From NCBI GenBank assembly GCA_033239005.1, contig BSQZ01000033.1, positions 5,528,001-5,592,000 on the forward strand: a DNA stretch of 64,000 nt, in the 5' to 3' direction. This document shows, in pieces, positions 24,183 through 38,364 of this stretch (position 1 is its first letter; each line of letters opens with the position of its first letter). The position numbers and the translations under genes are program-made. The stretch comes from Lamellibrachia satsuma. Its lineage: Eukaryota > Annelida > Polychaeta > Sabellida > Siboglinidae. Under the pieces are notes generated by a model. That model worked only from the letters and a program-made list of their open reading frames with translations, was not told where the DNA came from and did not search any database.

Positions 24183-25574
24183 GTTATGAACATTTTCCAT
24201 CCCGTGATTTCCGGCGATGTTCTGTGTTGAAAGTACCTTTATGTTAGCATAGAATACAACATCGAGAACGTTCAACGACCGTTCTATGTAATTTTGCTCC
24301 TAAGATACGTTATTCAGCATTTCAACAACCATTGGTGGTCGATCACTGTATATCTAACTCCATCTAATTCCGTCAGCTTTACGAATTCAGTATTTATACA
24401 ACTGTTCTATGCATCACTTCGTGTGTTCCTGAATAATCGTCTACGGCGAATGCGCGCCGAATAAATCTTGTTGTTGTCGAAATAATTGCGCCTCTCGGCA
24501 AAATGTGTAATTGGCATAGTAAGCTTACGCAGCATCTGAATCGCTGATAATGACAACGAAACTGCATTAATGCGTTTACTAATCGCAGTTTTCCAATGAC
24601 ATCGCAACCAGATCGGTGATTTACCTTGCATGAGCAATAAATGCTGCTGAATGATAATAACATTGCCCGAAAATATTCCGCCGCATGCGTCTGTTTTTCG
24701 TTGACAATTAATTGAGTTCATATAGCACGAATGAATCACTTTGGCGCACAACGTCCATAGCAGCTGCCTCGAAGCCGGGTCCTGCCGATTCAGCGCGGAT
24801 TATGTCTCTATGAGGCCCGCTGCTCGGGGTACTGTAAAAAAACTTAGGCCTATTCAATTTGTGGACATTATATTTTATTAATAATTTTACAGTAAAGTAA
24901 ACTATATCTACTTTGGCACTCCTACGACCACACCGGTCAAGCGATAGAAGGTGAAGTTGTAACTTTATCAGTGTTTGCCAAACATAAATTAAACAGTGAA
25001 ATAAGACGTTTGCTACGCAGTCGCTAAGACCAACAATGGAATATGAAACTGTTGTGCTTGACCATATCCAGCCAACGTTCTAATTATTTAAGAGGCTCAA
25101 ACGGAACACGAAGGAGAAAGAAGGAACGGTTTGCATGCGTCGAGTAGGCCTGTGGTACATCTGGTCTCAAGTCTTATGCCAAACAAAGCTTCAGTTCGGT
25201 ACAACAAATGTCTGCACAAAAATACTTCGCATGTTGGAACTTAATTTCTATATACTCCAATAACGTATGTGTTTTGGAAACATGTATAAATATCAAGATG
25301 TCCTTGAGAGCAATGTTGTGATAAAGGGAATTGCAATAGTCAAGTTTAATGCTAAAAAGAGCAGTTGCAATGGTTTTGCGAAAGCAAAATACATAAACCG
25401 GCGAATGTCTAAGATGTAAATTATTATAAAAGGTGACTCCTAAATTCCGTGCTGAGACGGCCGGGGTAAAATGCTGGCTCAGCTTAAGTGTCGGAAAAAA
25501 ACAATCAAGTTTACCACGCTGCTTTTGTATACCAATAATAAGAAACTCTGTTTTAGCTGCATTTAATTTTAATT
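24183..25574. other. No gene recognised
   Basis: Mixed sequence with short frames only. The minus-strand frame near 25300-25570 contains a segment ([13 protein letters not shown], then LGVTF) that looks like a decayed RT, as in the common LINE motif 'KLNxxKTE.L'. It probably marks another LINE remnant at about 25380-25585. Confidence 0.45.
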
Positions 25575-25577
25575 TGA

Positions 25578-26112
<535 letters not shown>

Positions 26113-26125
26113 CTTGGTAGCAGCA

Positions 26126-26203
26126 CGTCAACAACGTCAACAACGTCAACAACGTCAACAACGTCAACAACGTCAACAACGTCAACAACGTTAACAACGT
26201 CAA
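26126..26203. repeat. 9-bp tandem repeat
   Basis: Nine copies of CAACAACGT that stop about 15 bp before the acceptor of the calmodulin exon at 26220. Confidence 0.93.
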
Positions 26204-26219
26204 CGATCTTGTGTTTCAG

Positions 26220-26363
26220 AGTTCAAAGAAGCGTTTTCCCTGTTCGACAAGAATGGAGATGGAACAATCACGTCGGGCGAACTGGGCGTCGTGATGCGCT
26301 CGCTCGGCCAGAACCCGACAGAGAACGAACTCCAGGACATGATCAACGAGGTCGACGTCGATG
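26220..26363 (+). CDS. Calmodulin-like gene, EF-hands 1-2 exon
   Basis: A 144-bp exon with acceptor tgtgtttcag and donor gtgagt. It encodes EF-hand 1, whose Ca-binding loop reads [12 protein letters not shown] (position 3 is Asn where calmodulin has Asp), then the linker helix MRSLGQNP and the start of loop 2 at DVDG. Phases match both neighbouring exons. Simple repeats lie close on both sides: a 9-bp array ends about 15 bp before the acceptor, and a TTCTC tract starts about 10 bp after the donor. The protein would be a cytosolic or nuclear calcium sensor that binds target helices. Several substitutions ([12 protein letters not shown]) make calmodulin-like a safer name than calmodulin. Confidence 0.93.
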
Positions 26364-26373
26364 GTGAGTGAAG

Positions 26374-26464
26374 TCGTCTCTTCTCTTTCTCTTCTCTTTC
26401 TCTTATCTTTCTCTTCTCTTCTCTTTCCCTTCTCTTTCTCTTCTCTTTCTTTTCTCTTTCTCTT
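26374..26464. repeat. Pyrimidine-rich TTCTC repeat
   Basis: TTCTCTTTCTC-type tract starting about 10 bp after the donor of the calmodulin EF1 exon. Confidence 0.9.
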
Positions 26465-26637
26465 CATGACGCAGCGTACGTTTTACGCATCGTACGTTTA
26501 CATTTTACTGATTTGTGTAATTGGAAAAAAATAATAATATAAATCAATAAAATGTCATGGCATCCATTATCATTTGCTACATTTGTATAGCTATGTTTTA
26601 ATCCACCGCAAATATGCTTCCAAATACTAACTACTAA

Positions 26638-26716
26638 CGCGCATACACATACACATACATAATCGGCTGGCACGTACACATACATAATCGGCTGGCACGT
26701 ACGCATACATAATCGG
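26638..26716. repeat. About 25-bp tandem repeat
   Basis: Three copies of ACACATACATAATCGGCTGG, partly degenerate. Confidence 0.8.
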
Positions 26717-26919
26717 CTGAAACAAATATTTGCCGTAAGAACAATTTACTTTTTTCATGCGTTTCAGCAATACGTCCTTTCTGGGTATACACCATTCACA
26801 AGTGCATCAAATTAGCCGCCTTGTAAGTGGGGGGAGCATATAAAATCCGCCAGTATTTAAACATTTAAATGAAGCTACTTCCTGTATGACAATATTAATT
26901 AATTCGGCGAGGCACGCTA

Positions 26920-28105
<1,186 letters not shown>

Positions 28106-28882
28106 TCAACGCGGAATTTTGCCAGTAAATGCGACTTATGCTCTTTATAAATCATTTGACAGAATGGTGTTATTCATATAAATCATCTCCTTCCCTGGTA
28201 ATGGGTGTTCTCGGCAATATACACAAGGGTTCGTTAATGTCGGTCGCCGTTAGTACTATGCTAGACGCGGTAGAACCACCTGCCAGCGTCGTGGTTTCTT
28301 TGCCAGAGGAAACGAAAAATAGAACCAACGACCTGCTTACATTACTGGTACCAAAGTTGCAACAGGCCAAACCGGTGCGTTTTGGTTGACAGGAGTGTGG
28401 CTCCAAGCCATTTCGGTGGTCTAATAATATCATCTCCCAGGATGTCTACCTAGCACAGGAAAGTTCCTCTGACTGCGGTGATTGACGGTGACAGAGGTGC
28501 TCCTGATTAGTTAAAAGGCCATCGTCCAGTAGCCTGCCCCAGCTTCTCACAGAATCGTCGACGGCTCGTGAATGTATCGTGTTTCTCAGACTTGCAATCA
28601 GGCAGTCAGGTCAAGTTATGCAGTTGGGAAAGCTGTGTAGCTTGTAATGCGAAAAAAACAGTAAGGGAACAGATTATACCATAAATAGTTAATGTGTGGT
28701 TATCGCTCTGTCATCTGCGTGAGTGCATGTCGCTAATCACGACAGACACGGAGGCCCTCGTTGAAATGTTGCTAATGAAGGAATGGTCGGCCCATTCAAC
28801 AGAATTCATGTTTATAGCGTTGTTTCGACAACGACAGCAGTACAGGTAGAATGACGTCCTGTGCGGCAGGCGTGGTCCCTGG

Positions 28883-28922
28883 CATACTAGTCGACACACG
28901 CACGCACGCACGCACGCACGCA
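28883..28922. repeat. ACGC microsatellite
   Basis: Short run of CACGCACGCACGC. Confidence 0.85.
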
Positions 28923-29221
28923 AAGAACTGACCTAATCCTGTTATACAGAATCGATGTATAATTAGTATTCAGTGCAGTGTTCTTAATCAGAGAGAGAGC
29001 GTATCGTGATAATGTCGTGATTAACGCACGTGTAGAATGACGTTATATGCGGTAGTTTTGGTCGCTGGCATTTCACACTTGTGGGCCGCATATATCAGTT
29101 ATCCGGCTCTACACCCACGTTTAGCCGCACACAATTAGTAAACACCTCGTCTTCCACGGTTCAGATGGGATTTATAATTAAACCATTGCTTCGACAGCGC
29201 CGAAGCATCGCGGTGATTTAA

Positions 29222-29856
29222 CACGATTTAACCAGATTTAGCCAGAATTAACAAGATTTAACAAGCAAAAAACTGAGATGGCAAGTGGACATGGAAGCCA
29301 TTGGCTTAACGGGAGTCCAACCATTTTTTATATAACGTTTATATGTAACACGGCCGTCAGAGATATTTGTCAATTTTGTTCTTAAACATATTCACGCTGC
29401 TAGTATTTGTACAATGTGTTCCGTTCAGTCATTTGTACAATGTTACGTTCAGTTATTTGTACAATGTGTTCCGTTCAGTCGTTTGTACAATGTGTTCCGT
29501 TCAGTCAGTTGTACATTGTGTTCCGTTCAGTCATTTGTACAATGTGTTCCGTTCAGTCAATTGTACAATGTGTTCCGTTCAGTCTTTGTTCTCTGCGAGA
29601 CTGAATACTTTCCTATAACTAATCGTTACTTCGTGTCTTATAGTTCTATCTTTCTTATGTGAGAAACACATATTTATATCAATATTTTCATATCCATTAA
29701 GTATCTGAAAAACTTCAATTTGATCTCCTCTTAACCTCCTAACCTCTAGAGTTGTTAGACCACATTCTTTTAGACGTTCTTCATAACTAACGTCTTTCAG
29801 TTCTGGGATCAGTTGTGTTGCTCACGTCTGTAATTATTCTAGCATATCTATATCAT
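29222..29856 (-). mobile_element. CR1/L2-group LINE (copy 4), 3' end with internal array
   Basis: Minus-strand 3' terminus of the family. It runs from RT C-terminal sequence (PELKDVSYEERLKECGLTTL, about 29810-29745) to the UTR ('ggactcccgttaagcc', about 29315) and a tail of TTAAATC(T/G)TGT repeats at 29222-29265. An array (29405-29588) has replaced the segment just before the conserved TSSVNMFKNK motif. Confidence 0.85.
29405..29588. repeat. About 24-bp minisatellite inside LINE copy 4
   Basis: About seven copies of TGTACAATGTGTTCCGTTCA. On the minus strand the unit (TGAACGGAACACATTGTACA) aligns with LINE codons for NEWNKLST (TGAATGGAACAAATTGTCTA in copy 1), so it arose from the RT ORF. Confidence 0.88.
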
Positions 29857-30586
29857 TGATGACGTTCACGGAGACCCATTTATTGGGCGATGTAGAAAGT
29901 AATCTGCGTTGATGTGCAAAATACAGACGCTACAGCATTCGTGGATTGACAACCTATGTTGCTACAGCCAAACTTCCCGGAGCAACATCAACAATTTCTC
30001 ATAGTCCTAGCCTCGCCGTTCGTTAATAAATGTTTCCATTTGGCATGATTGGCATTAGTCAACATTATCGCTAAAACTAAATTCAAACGATGTCTCGCGG
30101 GTAACACACGTGTTCCACCTGAACTATTCTGTGCCTACGTCGTGAGATTGCGACCAGTTGTTTTTTTGCTAGGCTTCTAATAACGAAAAAACGTCAATAT
30201 GAATGTTCGTGGTTGTCACCGCATCATTTTGCTGTCGCCAATATTGTCGTTGGTGGTTGTCGTGGTCACTAGCTGGTCATCTCCATTAACTACCCCGGTT
30301 TTTTTTGCACGTATTCGCACGTTCGGCAGTGATCAGTGTAGATTCTAACCCTGGAGCATATAAACCGTATGGTTCTTATGGTTCTTATATAGTGCTCATC
30401 TTGTTTTATATGACTAACGTAAACGTGCTACACTTCCCACTTGGTAATTCATGAGTATAACGATTATAACTTTATCTACCATATTCCGCTTAATAATGTA
30501 CTTCGTTAAAAGTTTGTCTCAGAATTCGTTTAAATCCAATCTTCTGAATCACTTACACTTGTTCACAGTTCGTCTTCTGGTTCCAG
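29857..30586. other. No gene recognised
   Basis: Intron sequence before the third visible calmodulin exon. Nothing recognisable was found. Confidence 0.4.
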
Positions 30587-30829
30587 GTAACGGTACGATA
30601 GACTTCGAGGAGTTCCTCAACATGATGGCGAAGAAGATGCGTGAGACGGACAGTGAGGAGGAGCTGCGCGAGGCGTTCCGTGTCTTCGACAAGGACGGCA
30701 ACGGCTTCATCAGCGCCGCCGAGTTGCGGCACGTCATGACGAACCTCGGCGAGAAACTGACGGACGAGGAAGTTGACGAGATGATCAAAGAGGCAGACCT
30801 CGACGGCGACGGCATGGTCAACTACGAAG
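30587..30829 (+). CDS. Calmodulin-like gene, EF-hands 2-4 exon
   Basis: A 243-bp exon with acceptor ggttccag and donor GAAG|gtgggt. It completes EF-hand 2 ([10 protein letters not shown]) and encodes the central linker ([14 protein letters not shown]), EF-hand 3 ([12 protein letters not shown]) and EF-hand 4 ([11 protein letters not shown]). All loop positions 1, 3, 5 and 12 that can be seen are acidic or Asn. The exon equals vertebrate calmodulin exons 4 and 5 joined, so one intron is absent. It should be followed by a short last exon for the FVxMM tail, but I found none up to the facing USP7 gene. The last 19 bp and the 5' splice site are repeated dozens of times downstream. An alternative is read-through into the array, which stays open for hundreds of codons. 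Confidence 0.93.
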
Positions 30830-32385
30830 GTGGGTACTCCGGCCTGGTGCCAGGCATGGTCAACTACGAGGTGGGTACTCCGGCGTGGGGCCAGGCATGG
30901 TCAACTACGAGGGTGGGTACTCCGGCCTGGTGCCAGGCATGGTCAACTACGAAGGTGGGTACTCCGGCCTGGTGCCAGGCATGGTCAACTACGAAGGTGG
31001 GTACTCCGGCCTGGTGCCAGGCATGGTCAACTACGAAGGTGGGTACTCCGGCGTGGGGCCAGGCATGGTCAACTACGAGGTGGGTACTCCGGCCTGGTGC
31101 CAGGCATGGTCAACTACGAGGGTGGGTACTCCGGCCTGGTGCCAGGCATGGTCAACTACGAGGGTGGGTACTCCGGCCTGGTGCCAGGCATGGTCAACTA
31201 CGAAGGTGGGTACTCCGGCCTGGTGCCAGGCATGGTCAACTACGAGGGTGGGTACTCCGGCCTGGTGCCAGGCATGGTCAACTACGAGGGTGGGTACTCC
31301 GGCCTGGTGCCAGGCATGGTCAACTACGAAGGTGGGTACTCCGGCCTGGTGCCAGGCATGGTCAACTACGAGGTGGGTACTCCGGCGTGGGGCCAGGCAT
31401 GGTCAACTACGAAGGTGGGTACTCCGGCCTGGTGCCAGGCATGGTCAACTACGAGGTGGGTACTCCGGCGTGGGGCCAGGCATGGTCAACTACGAAGGTG
31501 GGTACTCCGGCCTGGTGCCAGGCATGGTCAACTACGAGGTGGGTACTCCGGCCTGGTGCCAGGCATGGTCAACTACGAGGTGGGTACTCCGGCCTGGTGC
31601 CAGGCATGGTCAACTACGAGGTGGGTACTCCGGCCTGGTGCCAGGCATGGTCAACTACGAAGGTGGGTACTCCGGCCTGGTGCCAGGCATGGTCAACTAC
31701 GAAGGTGGGTACTCCGGCCTGGTGCCAGGCATGGTCAACTACGAAGGTGGGTACTCCGGCCTGGTGCCAGGCATGGTCAACTACGAGGGTGGGTACTCCG
31801 GCCTGGTGCCAGGCATGGTCAACTACGAGGGTGGGTACTCCGGCCTGGAGCCAGGCATGGTCAACTACGAGGGTGGGTACTCCGGCCTGGTGCCAGGCAT
31901 GGTCAACTACGAGGGTGGGTCCTCCGACGTGGGGCCAGGCATAGTCAACTACGAGGGTGGGTACCTCGGCGTAGATCCAGGCATAGTCAACTACGAGGGT
32001 GGGTCCTCCGACGTGGGGCCAGGCATAGTCAACTACGAAGGTGGGTACCTCGGCGTAGGGCCAGGCATAGTCAACTACGAGGGTGGGTCCTCCGACGTGG
32101 GGCCAGGCATAGTCAACTACGAGGGTGGGTACTCCGACGTGGGGCCAGGCATAGTCAACTACGAGGGTGGGTCCTCCGGCGTGGGGCCAGGCATGGTCAA
32201 CTACAAGGGTGGGTACCCCGGCGTGGGGCCAGGCAAGGTCAACTACGAGGGTGGGTACTCCGGCGTGGGGCCAGGCATGGTCAACTACGAGGGTGGGTAC
32301 CCCGGCGTGGGGCCAGGCATAGTCAACTACGAGGGTGGGTACCCCGGCGTGGGGTCAGGCATGGTCAACTACCAGGGTGGGTACC
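30811..32385 (+). repeat. 42-bp minisatellite carrying the calmodulin 5' splice site
   Basis: About 38 copies of a 41-42 bp unit. Each begins with GGCATGGTCAACTACGA, which is the last 17-19 bp of the calmodulin exon ending at 30829 (GMVNYE). It continues with the donor-like (A)GGTGGGTA and an intron-derived CTCCGGCCTGGTGCCA. The first unit is the real exon end. Units are nearly identical up to about 31920, then diverge (CCTCCGACGTGGGG types). All three plus frames are open for most of the array. Units of 42 bp keep phase and 41-bp units (GAG|gtgggt) shift it. Confidence 0.95.
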
Positions 32386-35300
32386 CGGTGAGAGGACACG
32401 TTCTTGAGGGTTCATTCGTTAACATTAATTTAAGTACAGCGTTGCATATATTTGGGGTTTTTTAACTTTTATCATCCAGACTACAAAGAAGGTGTAAACC
32501 GGGTATATCAGATCTTTTTTTTATTATTAAACGACAATGATTAAATGATGCTGGGCATCAACATACCATTTAAGACACATCATCAACATTTCATTACAAA
32601 CAGTAACGACATATTACTATAGCGTAATGCGAAAGTACTTCACATGTCGTTCTATTTTAAAATAAAATATAGTGTGACAGTAAAATATGTAAACACTTTT
32701 TAGAAAGTAATTAAATAATTTACCTTCCAATGTGGTATATTGGTTGGTAGATAACTCTTTATATCTGTGTACAGAACAATTTACTACTCACGATAAGTCA
32801 ATTCGTGTCACGTGTGTTATGCTCCCACCTGCTACTAGCTAATTGTCACTAACGTATGAAACCGCTTGACCCTTGTCCGAAGACAATTAATCCACTTAAT
32901 CGCTCGCCTGCGACCCGGCACATGCACGATCCTGCATGCTAATGAACTTTCCCACGTTCACGTGCATCCGTTATTAAGTCACGCTGCACGCTTTCGGCGA
33001 AACACAGATACATTGTCATTCGTCATTCGTTTATATTTCATTTCCTCCAGATTGAAAAATAAATATGAGCTGCATCCATTTCCCGACCAGCTGGACGTCT
33101 GGCACCTCTACAACCACATCGCATTTCAATTTGAATTTGCGAAAGAAAAAATAAAATTGAGGTTTATTACACGCAGACGTCGTCTTGCAAGTTGAGGCCA
33201 GTTGCCAAACCAAACGAGTAACAACACAGACAGGTTCTACTCCAGCGACACATTCACGTTGAACGTTCTTGAGTCGTTATAGCAAAGGCGTGTCCATTCA
33301 ATGATTCTAACACAGAAATGGGGCGTCAACGCACGCGATACGCGCTCACTTGAGAGATGTTATTTATAGAATGGATGTATGTCACTGTCGTCTAAACTGC
33401 TTTCTGCTCAGTTATGCGACACAAAGCCAAACCTGTTCGTGTTATTTCATTGATCCGTTCACGATGCACTCAATGTGGCGCATTTAACGACTTGTTTCTT
33501 GTCGACGTCTTCCTCAATTGGCTAACTGATGACGTCGTAAAACACAAAGAAACTAATGGTTAGGCATATCACCCTGCCGCTGCAGTTGATATAGTGCCTA
33601 CTATAGTCATACTTCATTTTTATCATTTGGTTAGATTACGTGTATTTGCCAGTGTTTTATAGTCCGGTTTCCCTAGAACCTGAAATGTCATCAGCGATCT
33701 CTCAACGTAGATGTCATAGTTCATCCGTTAGACAGTTACTGCGTCTGATTGTGCCTTATTAATGCCAGCAGATAATAAATATAGCACCAAATCTATACAA
33801 TGATATATGGTTATATAACTTTTGACGCTGCCCCTAAGTGTTAGGTCACCGTATCGATTAATGCTTATGTTATTCCAATAAAAAACAAACACAGCCATAG
33901 ATACTTAACTTGAAATCACAACAGAACGTATATCGCATGCATTCGTACGTACACGCACACGCACACGCACACGAACACGCACACGAACACACTCTGTCGG
34001 TAAAAAGTAAAAAGGTTATCTCGCTCGAAATAGAAGAAATTGATCGAAGTCTCTAGAGGTTTTAAAAGCGCAACTGGTCCTGGTTTGGTGTGCTTGTGTG
34101 ATACATACATATCTTTTGTTTCAGATTTTAGCTCATTCGCGAGGCCGATATTTAGTCGAAAGCGCGGAATAACTACTAACAATGGCCGTCGTCACAATAC
34201 CGTTATTCACTGTGCGGTGGCGTCGGACAATTCATGCATTCCACCCGACCATGACACGTCTCGGTGAAGCGTCTCCAACTGCATGCTGGGACAATGTATG
34301 CGTGTGCTAACCGTTTTTGTGCACGCGGTCGTTGTGTGTCTTTCTAAACAGGAACGCCTTTCTGTCTTGGTCTTGTTCGAGTATTTTTTTAATATTTAGT
34401 TATCTTCCAAACACGAGATGATTCGTGTCAAAACTGAACCAAGAAATATTCTCAAAATCACGTTATCTGTCAAGAAAACGAAATGCGTAATAATATAGCT
34501 ATTTTTACGTTAAATGTAAACAATAATTTGGCGGCAACACCCATGTTACCGAACTGTCAATGATTAGGGTAAATAGAATCGGCATTTCGGTTATTCGAAC
34601 GCGCATGATTGCACTGAAAATGTCTTTAAAAATCCAAAATGTCTCGCTATTAATGGCTTTTGGATCACATGTGAACCATCCAATCGTTTCCCTACAGCGA
34701 CTAAGAACGTTCTTAAATCCACATTATTTTGAAGGAATTTCCATTGTATCTTAACATTAAACGCCCACTAAGGCCCAAATAACAGAGCATGGTTGAACAT
34801 GTTCCTATTAATTAAGATGCAGTATTTCTCTTCGATTTTGTCTGTGTGATATCTTAACAACTAACAGCATCACATAATGATTGTGCATTTGTTATGAAGC
34901 AACAACATTCAACAAACGGGCACGAACCTGACGACCAATACTTCCACTTTCAGAATTCGTCACGATGATGACAATTAAATGAACGACACGTGACAAGAAT
35001 CTGTTACGTCATATAGTTTCGTCTTCGTCGCCGAGAAGGAGAGCGCCCTGGACGACGAGAACTGTAGATGTCGTTGCCCTTCTCAATCCCCTTCTCTTAA
35101 ACACGTTAAATGTTCATATGTTACATGTTGTTTTGTGTGTCGAAGAAAATAAACTTTGTAAGCTTTGTAGACTTTGGGTAATGCATACGGCGCGGGGCCG
35201 CACGTGTTAAGTTATGTGAATATATATATATATATTTATAATAAATGATTTAATTATAAACCATTAAGGTTTTAAGTTACTGTCAATAAAAAACAAGTGA

Positions 35301-35994
35301 CAGCTGCGTAGAATTATTCGGGATGGTCCATTATGTGTGCGTCTGTGGACTTTCAGCTTATCTCGTACCCGAGTGTAGACTGTGACGTCACTATGACGTA
35401 CACGCCCTGTTGGCGCTTAAGGATTCCCGTCACGATGCGAGACATTATGGACTGACTTTAAATCGACCATTATGAACAATTACCATTCGCTAAAAGTTAT
35501 GTAACAATGAAGTAGCTGTTTTTGGTTGCTGTTGCGTGTAGACGTCTACGTTTGTTGTGATTTCTATATATTTGGTCATTCAGTTTGATCAAACGTTTAA
35601 CAGGAATATGATGTTCCTAATCATTAAAACATATCAGCTGTATAAGAAGCTAATGTAATAAAGTCTAATGACACAATGTAATGTACTGGAGTGTGAAAAT
35701 GACCAATCTGAACAAAAATACAATCAACAAAACGTGGAGAAGTCAACATTGCACGTTGTTCCGCCGCCGCCTGTATTACACTGTACATTAGTAGCAACAG
35801 AAGTATGCTTCCTCGGGCGAATGCAAAAGAGTTGTAAGTTCTTCAGTTGCAAGTTCTACGACATATTTTTATAGATATATTGAAAAACATTTTATAGAAG
35901 GACAAATCGAAAGTCACAAAGCTAGAAGCAGACAAGGAATAAAACACATTAATGGTCCTAAACCTACGACTTGAAAACCATCCAACGACATCCA
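32386..35994. other. No gene recognised
   Basis: The last calmodulin exon was expected here but not found. Contents are A+T-rich sequence, an ACACGC microsatellite at about 33950-33992 and a short TA run at about 35220. Short frames have no recognised homology. Confidence 0.4.
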
Positions 35995-36252
35995 GCCGTG
36001 ATCGCCAACATCACCAGACATGACACCTGGAGAAGAGTTGTGTGTAGGGCCGTGATCGCCAACATCACCAGACACGACACCTGGAGAAGAGTTGTGTGTA
36101 GGGCCGTGATCGCCAACATCACCAGACATGACACCTGGAGAAGAATTGTGTGTAGGGCCGTGATCGCCAACATCACCAGACATGACACCTGGAGAAGAAT
36201 TGTGTGTAGGGCCGTGATCGCTAACATGACCAGACATGACACCTGGAGAAGA
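35994..36252. repeat. Minisatellite, 54-bp unit
   Basis: Nearly five copies of a 54-bp unit containing GCCGTGATCGCCAACATCAC and CAGACATGACACCTGG. It is a multiple of three, so frames are open on both strands. No source was recognised. Confidence 0.93.
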
Positions 36253-37777
36253 AAGATACCGTAGCCTGCGGACACTCTCTTACTTACCTGGACCATATGA
36301 AACAGGCCTATACATCATTTCATTCCTGATCTTACAACATAAACATATTTGTTGAATCACGTTACTTTTATTGTCACCTTTTGTAACAGCTTATATTAAT
36401 TCGTACTTGCTTAAGAGTTCATGACAAGGTGCGAAAGTATCCATTGTTTAAAGCTTCCTCCTCGATTAAATTTTTTCACTAGTCTCATTTCAAATTCGTT
36501 TTACAAAATATCAAATCTGCCCAGTATCCACTGCAATATGCTAGCTCGCTTGTGCAACGTTTATATGTAGTTTTCATGATATCATCAGATCAATTATTAC
36601 ATTACTTAATGTTTGGTCAAACATTAATTGAAGGGAAAATGGAAACGCTGGAAACTCACGAATTTCACCCTTGGTGAAATTTCGTAGCTTTGTCATGTGA
36701 TCGGCGAATGGATGGTTACCATTTTGGATATTTTGTATTTTCTTAGCCTTACCAGGTCTAACAACTACAGTCAATTATTTCTATGATTTGAAAAAATACG
36801 ATTTTTATTAAATCGACTGCGCATGTTACTTTTCACACACTAAAAATTTGGACATTAACGAACCGCATTCGCCATAGGCTAAATCAGTTGAGGATGGAGT
36901 TCTTGTTTAAGCTAAAATAAACGGTAATATTTTGGTACACATGGCGCTAGAACCGAGACGATCGGTGGGAGCAAACGACCGCTAGGTGGTGTGTTTACCC
37001 AGAATCCGTGAGGTGGCGCTATCATGCGTTGCATATTTCTGGACCTTGTATTTGGGTCACTCTGGTAACGACTGCCACATTTACCCGGAATTTCAGTAAT
37101 AAATCAACTTAACTACTATGTTCCCTTGTAAAAATAATGCTTGAAAAACGTGTGCGAGTATTAAAAAATTGCAAACATGTAACATTGGCACAGCTCTCAC
37201 AAAATAAAATATATTAAGTTTAGTTTTGCTTAGTACTGTGTGTGTATCGGTAGTGTACATATAAATAAAAAATAATCCCCACACAGTGAGACACACGGTG
37301 CATTGGACAGATGCATTATTAGACTCCTAAAGGTTGTATCAAATATGCTTTTATACTTGGGAAGCTTTGATCAATGCATCCTGAATGTCCATTGTATTGT
37401 GACCTCTTGGAATTTAGCCTAGAGTCTAGTCTCGCTGGGCGAGTCTTTCGACTTATAGAACATATACTAAATAGAACACGTGCAAGGGAAACAAGAATAA
37501 TTACTGGGCGGAACTGGGGATAGACGCCGCCGTCTTGGATTAGGATCACCCCACTACCTCAACTATAAAAAATTAACATCCCTGGAATATGTGATTATAC
37601 ATTTTTTATATATATATCTGTACTTGCACATATCTATTGTCTCCAAGAAAATAACTAAGCAAGAACATGTGGATGCCTTGACATATTTATCCTCTATATT
37701 GCACTTGATAAATCAATCTGCTCTAGTTTTCACCACTATTTATGTCAGGTGTTAGTTATCGACATATGTTGGCCTGT
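36253..37777. other. No gene recognised
   Basis: Ordinary A+T-rich sequence with short frames lacking any recognisable motif. Confidence 0.4.
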
Positions 37778-37862
37778 AAGGCCTCATGTTGCTACGTACG
37801 GCCTCATGTTGCTACGTACGGCCTCATGTTGCTACGTACGGCTTCATGTTGCTACGTACGGC
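37778..37862. repeat. 20-bp tandem repeat
   Basis: Four copies of GCCTCATGTTGCTACGTACG, about 35 bp before a LINE fragment. Confidence 0.92.
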
Positions 37863-37896
37863 CGGACCAGTGACCGCGACGTTATACTTTATGAGT

Positions 37897-38358
37897 CCAT
37901 GCCAACACATAGGACATGGAAACATGGAAGAATATAACATTGGGGATACTATGGTAGGCCCTATGCATAACCATAAAAGAAAGGATTTAGAAGTAACAGT
38001 CAGTGCTGACACGAATGTTTCAGAGCAAAGCCTTCAAATGGTAATCAAATTATACTGCTAAATATGACAAATATCACAACGAAAAACAGCTAATTATACC
38101 CCTGTATAAAACAATATTTAGGCTTCATTCGGAATATTGCAAGCAAGCGTGGAGGCCATGTCGTAAGAAGGACATATATCAATAAGGAAGAATACATTGA
38201 AGAGCAAGTAAACTTATTCCAGAATTGAGGGACCTTAGTTATGAAAGACGCTTAATAGAATGTGGTTTGGCAACATTAACACTAGTAGGCTACGAGGAGA
38301 CCGAACATAAGTTTTCAAAATATTGAACGGTTATGAAGATTTTATTAGAAATATTGTA
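37897..38358 (+). mobile_element. CR1/L2-group LINE (copy 5), RT C-terminal fragment
   Basis: Aligns with copy 1 from about 11626 to 12096. It starts at 'tgccaacacataggacatgg' and includes KDLEVTVSADTNVSEQ, the LYKTI..(R)LH.EYC.QAWRP segment (about 38100-38160) and LRDLSYERRLIECG (about 38225-38265). Stops and frameshifts make it a fossil. Confidence 0.85.
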
Positions 38359-38364
38359 GATATA

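Noticed and set aside
30451..32465. Long plus-strand reading frames of about 500 codons through the calmodulin array
   Set aside because: The calmodulin exon ends at a good donor with conserved position, and the three open frames are all explained by the 42-bp repeat. I kept read-through only as an alternative.
36880..36905. Candidate last calmodulin exon ('gaggatggagttcttg')
   Set aside because: The codons do not give the (E)FVxMM tail, and the splice context is weak.
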